DNA of 64,000 nt from Buxus sempervirens (lineage: Eukaryota > Streptophyta > Magnoliopsida > Buxales > Buxaceae): NCBI GenBank assembly GCA_947561395.2, contig OX387182.1, positions 3,916,001 to 3,980,000 of the forward strand. Direction: 5' to 3'. This document shows positions 45,401 to 58,600 of this stretch, piece by piece. The translations under genes and the position numbers were made by a program. The notes under the pieces are model-generated. The model did no database searches. It saw nothing but the letters and a program-made list of their open reading frames with translations, and was not told where the DNA came from. How positions within the stretch are numbered: position 1 is the first letter of the stretch; every line of letters begins with the position of its first letter.

Positions 45401-48187
45401 GTAGGTGATTAATCTAAAGGGGCAACTCATTAAAGAATCACAAATGTTATGGTTTCTACTTGAGCCTGAAATACGAATCACTCCATCATCATCAGCCTAT
45501 GTAAGGTATGGGATTAACATGATCTTGGGGAGTGTACTACTGTTCTGATGGTTTCTCTGTCCAGTAAAAGGTTTTAATGCCCAATGGAAGTTCTCTCATC
45601 TGGAACCCTTTTGATGCCCAATAGAAACAGTACAAATCTCTTGCACTTTCTGAATTAACATGATCCTCGGTTCTTCTCTGGTGCGTACACGCTATACAGG
45701 CTAATGGACAGCCAATGCTTCCTGATTTATTCTAACAGTTTGAGGGGTCTGAGGAATTATCCACAATCCCAGGATGCATAAGCAGATTTCAATGTGGTCA
45801 GGTTCTAAAACAAGAGCTGAATTATGTGCAGACTTCATCTTATATGCAAGTTTGTGCTGATTTTTTTACTCGTTGTAATGAAATTGTGGGTGTACCTTTC
45901 TCTGGTTGATAAAGAGAAGAAAATATGAGAAGACAAAAGGCAGACAACAGGTGAAGTAAAAAGACAATAGTTAAGTTAATCTAAACTGCGACAAATTTAA
46001 GTTCCTTAATTTCCAACAAATAGAAGTCTGGAGAGATTCCTGTACAACAAAATAATGCTTGCAGAACAGCCTTCATGAAACACATTGTATCTTTTCTTTT
46101 ATCTTCAAAGATTTAAGTCTATAAACTTCTTCCAAGTTATCCAATAAACCACAGAGGAAGAGATGTCACAGCAGTAGCCATCACACGTTGCATGCATTCA
46201 GCCTCCAAAATTCCAGCATAGCAGCCAGTCTCCTAAGCATCATTCATGTTATACCTACTTTGTCATGGATAAAGCACCACACTTCCTAAGTGAATGGGAA
46301 ACATCTTAGAAAATGGCTGACTGTTTCCTCCTCTCTGTTCCATGGGGTACAACTAGTTGGATTACCCAATTTATTGACATTGGGTGATTAAGCATTAGAA
46401 CCTTGCTCAGTGCCACTATACATAGGAAAAATGCCACCTCATATGGAACTGTTATACACCATATAATTGTTCACAAGCTAAACTAAGCTTGATTCCCCTT
46501 GGGAGCTTGATAAAGAGGCCTAACCAAAAAGACCTAGCACCTTACCCACAGTCTTCTGTCTTCACTCTCTTCAAGTGGCCAATTGGCATGGTTCACTCCA
46601 ACTTAGAATGTAAGGCCTTGCCTTCTGGAACCACACAATATGCACCACCCCAAAAATAATAATAATAATAATAATAAAAACTAAAAAAAAGGAGAAAAGA
46701 AAGAAAAGAAAAAACACACACACACACTCACTCTTCCCCATCCATCCCATTCTCCTCAATGCAATATACTCACTCACCAAGCTTATTCATTTGCCGCTAT
46801 ATTATATAAATCCAAGTACAAATTTTAAGAGTACAACATTCAATACAACAAACATCATCCCAAAACTTCACCCTTTTCCAAACCAAATTCAATCTCTATC
46901 TCTTTAGAAAATTTAGTGATAATTTCCCACACAATTGGATCACAGACCAATTAAATTTGGATGCCAAGACAAATTTATGAATTCTGCCCTCTTCAAATTA
47001 GAACATATGTTAGAAGATATGTTTTTGTTTTGGAAGTAGGCAATTTGTGGTCGGACTGTCAATTCACAAGGAATCCTAGTTCTGTATTTTGAGGAAAAGA
47101 AAATAAAAAATATAAATTAGAAAAAAATCTAGAGCCACTTAAGAAGATCACAAAATGGCATAAAAATAAGCACAATGGCATTAATACATTAGAGTCCAGT
47201 CAAGACCCACAAACATCATCTCGTAAATAGGCTCTCTGAATGCAAACAGCAGTCATTTGTTCACAAGGTGAATGGTTTTGGGGGGTTTCGTGAGGAAAGG
47301 AGCAGCATTTAAGGGAGGAATTTTTACACCAAGCAAGGGAGCCAATTAGGTGATTAAGATCCTCCTCCCTTTACTGATTCCTAGAGAATAGATCCTTCAA
47401 TGGACGTTTATAAAGTTCTTTAGACAACTTATAAAGTGCATCTGATGCAATGATTGCCAACAAAAAAAGGTCATGGTTTTTAGGAGACCTTTAGTATGAT
47501 AAGAATGTTCAACAGTTCCACATATTATCTTTGCTGTTGTCTGGTAAAGATGGGGTCAGGATTTTGAGGGTCTTGTCTAAGACTCTAAGAAGCTCTATTC
47601 TGGAAATCATTTTGGAGGCCTTGTCACTACAGCAGTCAGTGGTAGGGGGAGAGGACCATGATGTTAGGAAATAGTTCTGGGAGATGAATGAGGTCCTTAA
47701 AATATGGTTATTAAAATCATTGTTATTTTTCCAATAAAATTACATCACAACTTGAATCTACCCTTGTAGTTTCTACAGCTTCCTCTAATTCGACATATAA
47801 TTGTTTCATTGTCTATTTCTCTAAAGGTCCTCTCAGAATAATTCAAAAATCGTATGAGAAAACCATCCAACATCATCAGTTCTCAAAATTAATTTTCCAC
47901 CATGCCAACCTGCATGAATTACATCAAAGAGGCTACCTGTACATGCAAATCATAATACTTCAAAACTAATTACCTCCAAAAAAAAAAAAATACAAAAACA
48001 AAAACAAAAATCAAAATCAAATCTAACGTAACAAAATCATAAATAAAAAAAAACTATCAATTTTCACGCATAAATTATTCTAATCCCTAGAGATTGAAGG
48101 AAAGAGAAGCATAATTACCATTGTTACCACAGAAGGCATATAAAATTAAACAAACCTAAATTCCTCCGATCCAAATTGCCTCCCCAA
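42406..48187. other. Long intergenic or intronic stretch
   Basis: Nearly 6 kb without a recognisable complete gene. It holds a short direct repeat AAGGTTACCCATTT (about 42470 and 42567), the candidate exon at 43092-43190, an (AAT)n run at about 46655-46678 and an A-run at about 47978-47990. If that exon is real, much of this is intron of a minus-strand gene. Confidence 0.4.
43092..43190 (-). CDS. Candidate last coding exon of an unidentified gene
   Basis: On the minus strand a good acceptor (TTTGTTTGCAG) is followed by 32 codons and a TGA (43092-43094). The sequence opens Val-Asp-Ala-Arg-Met-Glu-Ser-Phe-Leu-Ser and has an amphipathic Leu/Ala helix, as the end of a real protein might. I do not recognise the family and found no upstream exon out to NAA10 at 48188. 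It would converge with the CTL gene. Chance or a pseudogene exon are alternatives. Confidence 0.3.
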   Translation of the reverse strand: MDARMESFLSVLTAALSTLQLETGGVIVPSSL

Positions 48188-48745
48188 TCATTCAGTAGAA
48201 GCCGCTTTTGCCTCTGGTTTCGCCTCGCTGCTCTTGCCCTCACCCGAACAACAACCTGCGTGATGGTGATGATGATGATGCTCTCTTACCTTGAGCTGCT
48301 TCCTCATATCGTACGCATCCTCCCCATCTGCATAGTACTTGGCTTCAATATCATGGATCTTGTAACCGAGCGTCTCCGTATACAACTTGAACGCGGCCCG
48401 ATTGCTCCGACGCACATGAAGCGATACGTACTCGGCACCGAAGACCTGTTCCATTGCGTTCTGCGCAGCCGTCATGAGCTTGGTGGCAAGGCCAAGCTTG
48501 CGGTGAGTGCGGAGCACAGCAAGGGAGGTAATGTGGCCATGGCACTCGGAGGTCTCTTCCTCCATCTTGGCCAGGACGTAGCCGACGATACGACCACCGT
48601 AATCCTCGGCGACGTAGAGAAGCTGAGGCCACGAGAGCATGTGGTAGAAGTAGTATTTCATCTGGTAGTTCTCCGGCAGGCAGAGAAGGTTGCAGGCCTG
48701 CATCGCGAGAAGATCGTCCATGGTGGCCTGTCTGATGCAAACCAT
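48188..48745 (-). CDS. NAA10: N-alpha-acetyltransferase 10, NatA catalytic subunit
   Basis: Catalytic subunit of the ribosome-associated NatA complex (partner NAA15), which transfers acetyl from acetyl-CoA to N-terminal Ser, Ala, Thr, Gly, Val and Cys after Met removal. A single exon of 185 residues, starting Met-Val-Cys-Ile-Arg. The GNAT fold covers about 1-150; the acetyl-CoA motif Arg-x-x-Gly-x-Ala is Arg-Lys-Leu-Gly-Leu-Ala at 82-87. Leu-Pro-Glu-Asn-Tyr (23-27) and Tyr-Tyr-Ala-Asp-Gly-Glu-Asp-Ala-Tyr (137-145) are hallmark stretches. The tail has seven consecutive His (156-162), then Ala-Gly-Cys-Cys and a Glu/Lys/Ala-rich end; a His-rich tail is also known in Arabidopsis NAA10. A telo-box lies just before the start. 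Confidence 0.96.
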   Translation of the reverse strand: MVCIRQATMDDLLAMQACNLLCLPENYQMKYYFYHMLSWPQLLYVAEDYGGRIVGYVLAKMEEETSECHGHITSLAVLRTHRKLGLATKLMTAAQNAMEQVFGAEYVSLHVRRSNRAAFKLYTETLGYKIHDIEAKYYADGEDAYDMRKQLKVREHHHHHHHAGCCSGEGKSSEAKPEAKAASTE

Positions 48746-48751
48746 CGTTCC

Positions 48752-48765
48752 TAGGGTTAGGGTTT
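48752..48765 (-). promoter_or_regulatory. Telo-box in NAA10 leader
   Basis: The minus strand reads AAACCCTAACCCTA about 6-20 nt before the ATG. Telo-boxes mark plant translation and growth genes, consistent with a ribosome-associated enzyme. Confidence 0.6.
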
Positions 48766-48879
48766 CTGTCTTTCTCCTTCCCCTGGAGCAGCAATGCGAG
48801 CTGAATGAAATTCTGCTATGATCTTAGCGTTTCTTTCATCGATTTGGTCACTTGTAGTTATAGTTAATGGACTGCCCTT

Positions 48880-49227
48880 TTTATTGGTTCAATGTGTCTA
48901 ATTTTTGGTAATTATAGATTAACTATATTTTTAAAATAATTAAAAATCAGTGTTCATGAAAATTTCTTATTAACCTGGAAGATCACTTTTCAAAAATAAT
49001 TAAAAAATAGTGTTATTTTATTATAAACACCCTCATGCACCATTCTTTAATTTTAATTATTTTTTAAAAGTGATCTTGTAATTTGATTTTGATAGATTTT
49101 TTTTTATAATTATCCACGAAAATTCATTTTAAAAATGACACTGAATTTCGATTATTTGTAAAATTGTCACTAATCTAAATTACCAAGAATTATACAAATA
49201 AAAGTATCACTTAAAACCAATTTCCCC
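48880..49227. mobile_element. MITE copy 1 (GGGGAAATTGG family)
   Basis: The right end, reading inward on the minus strand, is GGGGAAATTGGTTTTAAGTG (49227 leftwards), identical over 20 bp to the left end of the element at 60946. The interior folds back on itself (AATAATTAAAAATCAGTGTT versus its complement). The left end near 48880 is degraded. Non-coding. Confidence 0.6.
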
Positions 49228-49244
49228 ATTTTTAGGAATTATTA

Positions 49245-49454
49245 TTAGCAGGGTGCACGTGCACGTACACGTTGTGGGAGCAAACATTTGGAACTTGCAA
49301 AACTGAATGTTATGTTTTAGAAGATTTGAAACATTTTTGTCAATTTTATCCTTGTAGTGATTAAAATTGGAATCACTTTGCAAGGGCAAAGGTGGAAAGA
49401 TGCATACATTTTGTTGGCTCGATTCCCAAGGGAGCACTTCTCTTTAAATATAGA
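49245..49454 (-). mobile_element. Helitron-like fragment A (210 bp)
   Basis: On the minus strand it starts TCTATATTTAAAGAG (49454) and ends with a near-palindromic hairpin ACGTGTACGTGCACGT (49257-49272), 8 nt, then CTAA (49245-49248) followed by T. TC...CTRR ends with a short 3' hairpin define Helitrons. It is too short to code for anything. Confidence 0.6.
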
Positions 49455-49605
49455 CTAGCGGAGTGCACGTGCAGTACTGCACGTATATAATTCAGACTTG
49501 AGTGAATTCCATTTGCAACATTCCTAAGTCTATATCTCGTAAACGGACTAACATTGTAAACATGAACAATTAAATTTATTGTTTTCCTAGGGGATCTCAA
49601 TTAGA
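49455..49605 (-). mobile_element. Helitron-like fragment B (151 bp)
   Basis: On the minus strand it starts TCTAATTGAGATCCCC (49605), preceded by A, and ends with the perfect palindrome ACGTGCAGTACTGCACGT (49467-49484), 8 nt, then CTAG (49455-49458), directly followed by the TC of fragment A. It appears to have inserted exactly at fragment A's 5' end. Confidence 0.6.
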
Positions 49606-49606
49606 T

Positions 49607-52106
49607 CTAGTGAAGTGCACGTGCAGTATTGCACGTTTGGTTGGAAGTGAGATCATGAGTAGATGGGATCCGTTCGGAACCATCTTAGTCTAGATCTTAT
49701 AAGAAACAAAACAATATAGACACACAAAATAAGGAAAAGTAACAAGATAGATTCTGCACTAAAATATTAAAGCAGTAAAGAATTGAGAGTTACAGATGGA
49801 ATAAAAAACTCCAACTTCTACTATATGGCTTTCTGGGGGCATGGTGAAAATTCTGTTGTAATCTTTCAATTTATGCTTTGAAGGTACACCAAATGGCATA
49901 TCAACCCCCTTTCTCAATCAATACGTGGCAAATACATTAAACAAAGATGAATGCATAAAGCTTATATGAAACCATTTTCCGTTTGCTTCACTTTCATCTC
50001 TAATGATCTCACAACTCCAAGATCAATAATCCGTACCGTAAAGAGTTAATCATAATTTACTCACGAGTATCTCATAGATGGTGGCATAATAAGAATCTTA
50101 TGCTAGTGACACACAAAAGTAATGGTGGTACGTGATCAATCTTAATATGATATAGGTTTTCAATGATAACTGGTGGTCTAATTTATTGGATGGTCTTAAT
50201 AGACCATTTGTCCCTGTTTTGAAGGGGAATCTCACCGTGATTGGCTACCCAATGCAAGTAGGTTGATATTGAATTTTTGAACAGCATTACATATGGTCTC
50301 TTCAGGATCCCCAACCTCTGTAATCGTCTTTGCAACTGCCTATGATAACAAAAATCATGCTATCACCCTCCATAAGGATAAATGTTTGCAGATATACTCT
50401 TTAACATGAATTAACACTAATACTCTTTAACATGAATTAATTTTATTGGCTGACCTCTATTAACATTTTTCCCTAGAAATATTCATAGAACAATAAAAGA
50501 GAGATGATATATGATCAAGGTAATCTTATCCCTGTTTCATACATACCAATCTACCTACCTTAACGTTTACGATCAAGAGAGAATTGTCTGAAAAGTGAGT
50601 TGCATCTCCCTGACCAGCACAGATTTTCTTTGTCTTTTCCAGGATAGCCAATGGCACTTTCTATTGTGTTTCTTGGATAGAACGAATAAGCTCCGGAGCT
50701 GCACCATACATAAAAAAAAATGCAACAAATCAAATCAAACAGAAATTTGCAACTACTCTCACGATTACACAGAACTGTAAATACCAAAATACCACATTCA
50801 TTACCTAAAAGAGAACAAATTGGAGAACCCAATTATGGATCTGTTTGAGGACTAAGATGAGTGGCCAAAAGCTAATGAGAAGGCAAAATCAACCTGCGGG
50901 CATGGAATTAAAACAAAAAAAATATATATCTACATAATTGAAAACCTGCAAGTATTTCCCACCCAGATCAAAAGTAAAATCAAGTCAAAAGCGACGATAT
51001 CGCTGGAATATAACTGGTCGAGAGAGGGCAGTGCATACGTGTGCAGAACCCAAATACGCCGCATGGATGTAGCCAAATTCGATAATAGACTCTATGGTGA
51101 AGAAACTTCATTGTAGAGGCCAAGCACTTGGACACCGGGGATTCCTTTTAAAACCTGAAATTAACTCGCAAAATACACTTAGAAGTCGAAAACAGAAGAA
51201 ATCAGTTATCACGAAGATGCGAATTCAGCAAAGAAACTACATCTGTAACCCAAGACCGATAAATAGCTTTATCCAAATCGTCACAATGTACCTTCTTGGA
51301 CATGTATCCCCCAACCGAATCTGAGTTCGGGCGAGTAAAGATGTGTAACCGTTGCATCGATAGAACCTCTATCCTAACCACCTTCAAAGCCGAGATAATT
51401 CAAGAACCTCGCCACCGTCCGTCGTAAGACAGTTGTGATAAGCGTTAACAGTCGGAGGATCATGGGAGTAAAGAAATCACCATCTAGATGCTTCCACGTA
51501 ACTCAGTGAAAAGTAGATTCTGCAAAAGTGGGGTCAAAACGGACGTAACAGAGAGAAATACAGAGATATGGGGTTTTTTAAATATAAGAAATGTAGAGTT
51601 TTTTTTTTTGGGGAAATCATTGATCATACGTTGTTGGTATGTGGTCAATATGTCTGTATGTAGCGGAGGTACCTTGAAGTCTGGGTTTCGTACGCAATAG
51701 CAGATATTCGGTACGAACGTTTCCAACAAAGCAAACCCGAATGAAAGGATATATAAATTTTGCACAAAAGAAGGCAGAGATAAAACAAATTGAACTGGAT
51801 AAATTTTGGTCAGAAAAAGGTAGAGATCAAACGAACTGAAATAGTTTTGTCAAAGAATCGTATTCACCGGAAAAGGCTGTTCTTGCTCTCGAAAGAGAGC
51901 GAGGGGAATAGACGAATTTGTGGAGGAGAAATTGGTGGGAACCGTTATATAACTGTATAGATTTAAAATTATTTGAACCCGATAAGATAGATATACCCTC
52001 ATATTAATCCATTGTAGCAATGACTTATAAGGGCATTACAGGCAAAATTGATATGGGTTTCGGCACACTTCCCAAAGGGGCCAATTCCCTTTATATATAG
52101 TATAGA
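49607..52106 (-). mobile_element. Non-autonomous Helitron C (2.5 kb)
   Basis: On the minus strand it starts TCTATACTATATATAAAGGG at 52106, preceded by A, and ends with hairpin ACGTGCAATACTGCACGT (49619-49636), 8 nt, then CTAG (49607-49610). No Rep/helicase sequence is present. Part of the interior (51000-51450 and 50540-50800) has mixed codon-like composition, so captured gene pieces are possible, but no family is recognised. The pairing of this 5' end with this 3' end is inferred. Confidence 0.55.
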
Positions 52107-52670
52107 TATAGATATAGATAGGAACCAAAACTGATTCTTTTAGTATAAGAACCGAAACCATTCCACACAAATCCAAAACCAATTAATAGGTTCAGTTCGG
52201 TTCGGTTTATAGGCTTTAAAAATTAATTATTTTCAAACTCATTGAGCCGGTTATTTTCCGTACTCTAAAAACCCCGAGTCCAACAGCAAATCTATGAATA
52301 CGAAAGTTGGCATACGATCCGCCACTTTCTGTTAAGCTCAAGTCAAAGAGTCAGCCAAGGATCGCAACCTTCATCAACTCTGCCGACCCAAATCTTGGAT
52401 AGTGCAGTTCTGATTTGTTTGTACCTGTAATCAGGTTGAAGATGGCAAACAAAGGAAAGAAGAAGTGGTTGATGCTGCAACTGATGAATCAAACATGGAT
52501 TACTTTCCATTGAAAACAATTTGTTCTTAAATTCTAGTTCCATGTCCAGCTGAAATAACAATTCCAGAATTCTTACAAACATAGCACAACCAAGGAAAAA
52601 GAAAATTCTACAAAAGTTATATATTTTACATGAGAATAAAAGAAATAAAAAGAATGGATGCAAGTGGATC
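52107..52670 (-). other. SIN2 3' flank
   Basis: Includes a GGTTCGGTTT-type degenerate repeat (about 52190-52215) and, nearer the stop at 52671, the likely SIN2 3' UTR. No other gene is seen. Confidence 0.4.
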
Positions 52671-55600
52671 TCAAGAGGCACTGGGGACATCATCAAGAAT
52701 GAATGGCCCCAGTTTGCCGGTCCTGAAAAGAGTAAGTAGTTTTTTCGATACCATCAAACGAGCTTCATTGTGTGCCTTCTGGGGTATTCTGAATGCTTTC
52801 TGCAGCACCTCAAACTGTTGCTCTATGAGATTCTCCAAGTCATTTTCATCCTCCAGATTACCATCGAATTCTGAGAGCGTTATGTAGAGTGTTCGCTGGA
52901 CTTCTGTCACTAGGTCCTATGGTCAAAACAAAACCAGGATCATTTTCAAGGTTGGTTTGCTAATTAGAATTGGATAAGAAAACAGAAAACACAGAAGAAT
53001 AATTTGTGGGTCTTTCAGAAATTTAATCAAAAGCCAAGCAATAGATCCCTGGAGCCACGTAATAGCTTGAAATAATGTAAAGGCCATCATGCAGACAAAA
53101 CTTAAGTTAGAAGTTCAGTGAAACTAGTAGATCTGGAGTCTTTAAAGCTTTGAGAAAGAGTTCCATCTGACATGCATTCGGTTTGATCCACTAAAATTCC
53201 ATGTTAGCACTTTTTAGTAGCCATAAAAATACCTAACAGAACTTGTTGCAATTTTTGTAAAACATGACCTTTTAATAAGCCAAATCCAACAACGATATAT
53301 TTCACGATCAGATGGGGCTTTTAAGCTCTAGAGCAATCAAGTTTCTAGTAATGTAACCAAACTGTCACATAAGCAAAACTAAATGATTCTCCACAATCCA
53401 TACAGCTGCAACTATTTTCCACGCAAGGCTCTATCGGTTAGATGGGCACCTTGATTCCAATCCGAGTCTTTTGGGAGTGCAAGCTACCCATCCCCATTCA
53501 CAACAAGGAATACTTGTATGACCATTGGCCACTGTAGTAAAACTTTGGAGTTTTTTATGGAAGATAAAGAACCTAACTTTTCATCTGTACATTATTTTCA
53601 ATACTTTACTTGAAAATTTCAGAAATCAATTACCTAACAGGAGATCCAACATTTGCCCATGAGCTTCAAACCACAAATTTCCTCATACAAGGAGGTGATG
53701 AATGCAATAGTTTCCAGGTCTAGGTGCATTAATACCCAATCCACACCCATGTCATTAAAAACCCTAACAACAATGAGATGGTCTTGGCCTAGTTCACGTA
53801 AAAGCATTTAGAATTATCAATCCCTCTCCTGAACCCATTCCATTACTCAGATGATACAGTTGATCATGGACCGAGAGATAAGCAATTGAAATTTAGGGGC
53901 AATAAAATCCAATGAAAGAGATTAGAAAATATCAAGGTGCCTAACCTCAATATACCATACATCAGATGCACTTGGCAGCTTCCTTTTTCTTGGCAGAAGA
54001 TCTCTAAGTTTATCCTCCTTTTTTTCATTGGTTTCATGCTGAAGCTCTTCTAATCTTCTGTTATTTAATTGCTTCCAATGAAGGGGTGTACTTCGACTGT
54101 TAAGTACAGCTAACAAGTATTGAGCAATACGTTCCTCACCTACAACTGAGTCTTTCACGGATCCTGCATAGGCATTAAAATATTTGATGAACACACCATG
54201 TGAACTAGCATGCTATGGATAATAAACAGGACATAAATTTGTAACTCATCTCTCTCAATAAACAGGATATTCAAAGTCAAGTTGGCCATTCTTGGGTTTG
54301 TTGGTGGGGCTCTGCAACAGGGTTTTAAAAATTCCCTGGAGGGTGGCCTATACAAACTTGATGATAAAAGTAATGGCCAAATCCTTCGGCTACTTAATGT
54401 TCTTTTTCTTAGCTCGTACCTGAGGGTGCCTTTCCTTATTACATGCACTTGCGCATCCTATTATAATTCTGCTACTCATAAAACAGAAAAAAAAAAAAAA
54501 TCATGCATACACTTCAAAGAATGTTCAACTGCACTTTGCAGCCTTTCATTTTGATGTGTTATCAGAATGAACAGATAATACAGAATGTATTGCTACTTGA
54601 ACATTAATGTCAAGCCTAATTCGCTGATCTTTTTCAAGCAATTATTTCAGAAAATGTTCTTCCCTGAAGTGAAAGTCCTAGTTTTCTGTGTTGTTACGAA
54701 TAACAAAAACTTAATGGTTGGATGACTATCAAGTAGCAACCAAACATGATATATTTTTCACAGAACAGATGAATACGCATAGTGTTGAGGGCTACGCTAT
54801 ATATCTGGATGTGAAGACACAAGACTGCAAAATAAATATTCAACCATGTCCAAGGCTATGAAAAACAGTCATAAAAATTGAACAGGTTTTACAAAAATGA
54901 GAGAAAGCTCTAGCCTACAAATGGAAGTCAAGCAAAAACACATTTGCAAACGATTTTCAGCATGCACACCATATAACAATAATTAAACGTAAAGAAATCT
55001 TTCGCAAATGAGGACTAGAACAAATGGCAATAAAGATAGATTCAAAGCAGTTTAAGAGAGAGAATTTTGGAAGAGGATTAGACCTGCTAAAGCTAGCTTT
55101 AAGCCTGTCTCAATATCTGGTATACTTGGAACTAATACACCTGGTGTATCCAGTACATAAATGCTTGGTCGGTGTGCAATCTGCACATCACTGTTTCATC
55201 ATTAGCACATTAAATAATGAAATCTGAAATACTTTTATATAGATTTACAAAAATCCAGGTCCACAAGCTGGATATAACATCAGGAACGGAATTTCAAAAA
55301 GTAAAATTGGAGATTCTGACCTAACATTTAGTTTCCAACAAATGCCCCTTAGAGTATTTTAAAGACATTGATGTTCCACCTAAATAACAACCAACATGCT
55401 ATGCCCAGTTGCCCAACAGTTTCAAGCATGGCCTTTTGCCTAGGAATGAAATTCAGTATGTTTTAGTTCTGTGAATGGTATCTAATTCATTTGTTTATTT
55501 TCACAGGTTTTATTTATTTTCTTTTTTTTTTTTGGTGGGGGGGGGGGGGGGGGGGGGGGGGGGGTGCGGTGTTTGTTGCGCAGGGGGTGGGAGGAGGAGA

Positions 55601-58600
55601 TGGTGGGCTACAGCACTCAGTAAAGAAGAAAAAGACAGAGAAGGGGAAGCCAATTTACATATGGCAAAAAGGGCCTAAAATAGAGTAGCTAAGGCTACAT
55701 AGAACCTGAAAGCATGAAGTCACAATCACAGATAACAAAAAGACATTTCCAATATAAATTGCAAGAATTCTATCACTGGAATTGTACTGGAATTGTTTAC
55801 TGTTAAAAGCTTAGATTGAATAAAAGTCAATTGCATAGTTAGAAACATATCACTAACAGAAAATCAATGCATTAAACCCCTCCAGTCTGCATATATTCAC
55901 TACTTTTTATATCCATGATTATATTCACCAGCTACATATATTGTCCAATCAGTCACAGACCTCTCTTATCATCACAGGAAACTATCCATTTTTAACTGCT
56001 CAACTAGTACTACCAAGCTTCATGTCTGAGAAGAAAATGCTCACTCATTTGCTTTTTGTTGTAGATTTCTCCCTTCTCAAGGCAGAAAATCTTTCATTCT
56101 ATATAAACCACAATACTTGAGGACACCCATTGTTACCCATACCTTTTCTTGCAATAAAAGGCAGAACAGAAACATATCTAAGCCATGTCATGAATTTCAA
56201 GGTGTTCTATTATAGCATCATCAAAAGATCTTAGGAAACTATTTTTCAGGCATCCAAATGCAACATCATGTTTTGATAATGCTCTGAAACACAACTAATT
56301 GGACTCCCAGACTGCCTGCTAACCATTAAAAATTACAAATCAAAACATGAAATTTATGATACATGAATAAAGGGAAAGGAATAGGCTTATGAAAAAGAAA
56401 AAAACAAAAAGAAATCCCATAATACGGATATCCATGTTTTTAGAGGAATGATACATCATACTAAGGAGAAGGAGAAAAATCTAATAAATTGACCTTAAAT
56501 CCTGCAATATCTTGAGTGACACCTGGCAGAGGTCCCACCTTAGCTCGTTTCATCTTCTCCTGCACTATGAAGAAACCTCTAACACTCATGCCCAATGAAT
56601 ACTGGTGAGAGAAAGAAAACCATATACCACTTACCAAGAATTTCTATTGATTATGATATCATGGTTGTAATGAATAAACCAAACAACATATTACCAGGAA
56701 AGCGAGTCAAGGCAACTTGATGGATGGAATTAATAAGAGCTGACTTGCCAACATTAGGAACACCAACCACCATAACAAGGAGAGTCGGTTCCCTTGAAAT
56801 CACTTCCTTCAATTTCAGCTCCACAAGTTCAAGAAGCTTTGTCACATGATCACAAATCAGAAACCTTAGAAACACAAGAATGGTACCAGTAAAGCTATAA
56901 AAGTTAGTGTAATTCTCAAATAATCTAAACAAACTGAAGTGTGCAAAGATGCTACAGCATAAATATTGTCATATCTGGTTTTGATTTAATATACATGAAT
57001 AATGTAATAAAATTCCAAGATCATATTGAATTATTAAATTGGTAAACAACATTATCCAACAACTCATCAAAGAGAGAGAGAGAGAGAGAGGAACCAACAT
57101 TATCCTTCATGTTCCTAATGCCTGAAGATATTTCTGACACAATTTTGAACAAGAAAGTGCCACCCAACCAAGAAAACAAGATTATAAGTCAAACACGTCA
57201 GATTCGCTTGGCAAGGATGTCATTTAACTTAACATGAGAATTTTTTTTGCATGAGAATATGAACTTTGGGTCAAGGTTTAAATAAGTCTATCCTCAATGC
57301 GTAGATAGTATTTTAGATGTTAAAAAGAGATGCCAAATGTTCCAAATCAGCAATTCAAGGGACCGCACATAAAGAAAGATTTTAAGAGAGACCTGTTTGG
57401 GACCAAGAAATGATGTCAGCCACAAATGCATCCTAATTTTGGGATAAATAATAAATATGATGGTGTTCAACAAAACTGGAATCTCTCAACCAAATGCTCT
57501 TTCGAATATGATATTTCTTCCATTACCCAGAGATCAAGTAGGATATAGACGTAAAATTAGGCCAAAGAAAAAATTTGCTTTGAAGAACCGTTATATTGAT
57601 ATCCAATCCATTAACTCCAATGCAATATCTAGTGCTAAGAACTGCATACAAGCTGTCCCCCTAAACAAATCTCCAAAGTGACTTCCAAAGTCTATGTATG
57701 CAAACAGACAATTTGCAAAATTTTGATTAACAACTTTGAAGCCCTATTGTTATATTAAGAACAATGGATGAGTAAAGGCCTTTAACAAAAGTAACATTTT
57801 TATTGCAGAAAAGAAAAGAGAAAAAATAAAGACGAGAAATAATGCTAGCCAGAAAATGTAATTGTCCTATGCATCAAGAAAATCTAGAATAAAGAGTATC
57901 AACTAACCTTCTTGACAGAACTCTTACTGTGTGCATTTATAGAAAGGCAGTCACACTTCTGTGAATCAAAATATTGGGTCCATTTCTGCAGAAAGCATTA
58001 CAACCAAGATCATGCTTCTTGGAGAAGCAATATAAATGACAGCATATAGAATGAGAGGCACAAGGATTTTTCTTACCATCAAAGAAATAACAAACACGAA
58101 ATCTAGTCACTAGATGAACCAGTCAATGATTTCAGGATTTACTAAAAAGAATATAATTTTACTAAAACAATGGATACCTAATCAACAACAAGTGTAGTTA
58201 TTCTTTTCCCTCTTCAAGCATAACAATTAAACTAACAAATTCAAACCCCATTATGCATATCGTAAGATTCATACTGCTTGAACAAATCTAGTAAAAAACA
58301 TTTTCTGGGGTTTTACATCCAAGAATATTGAGCTAAAAAATGAAATACAGCAATGATAAAATGAATGTCAAGTAATGAAAGTTCAAGAATAAGAGTTGCC
58401 ACTTACATTCATTATATTGGGGTTGGCCAAATCCTTCTTATTCAAAGCAATCACTCTCCTTTTTCTGGAAAGAACAACTTGAAGGTCCTCATTCGCAGAG
58501 GAAAATGGAATCTGTTTTGTGCAAAAGAATCATGTCCATAAACTATCACAAGAACATCTCAAACTGAAATCAAATGCTCCCCAATTAAAAGAAATCAATG

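Noticed and set aside
48176..48754. A 192-codon plus-strand frame over NAA10
   Set aside because: It is the antisense shadow of the NAA10 coding exon, which has clear family motifs on the minus strand.
53410..53530. Possible tRNA or SINE (phrases such as TCGGTTAGATGGG and TTCCAATCCGAGTC)
   Set aside because: No cloverleaf could be drawn, and the A/B-box match is weaker than in the SINE-like copy at 10.5 kb.
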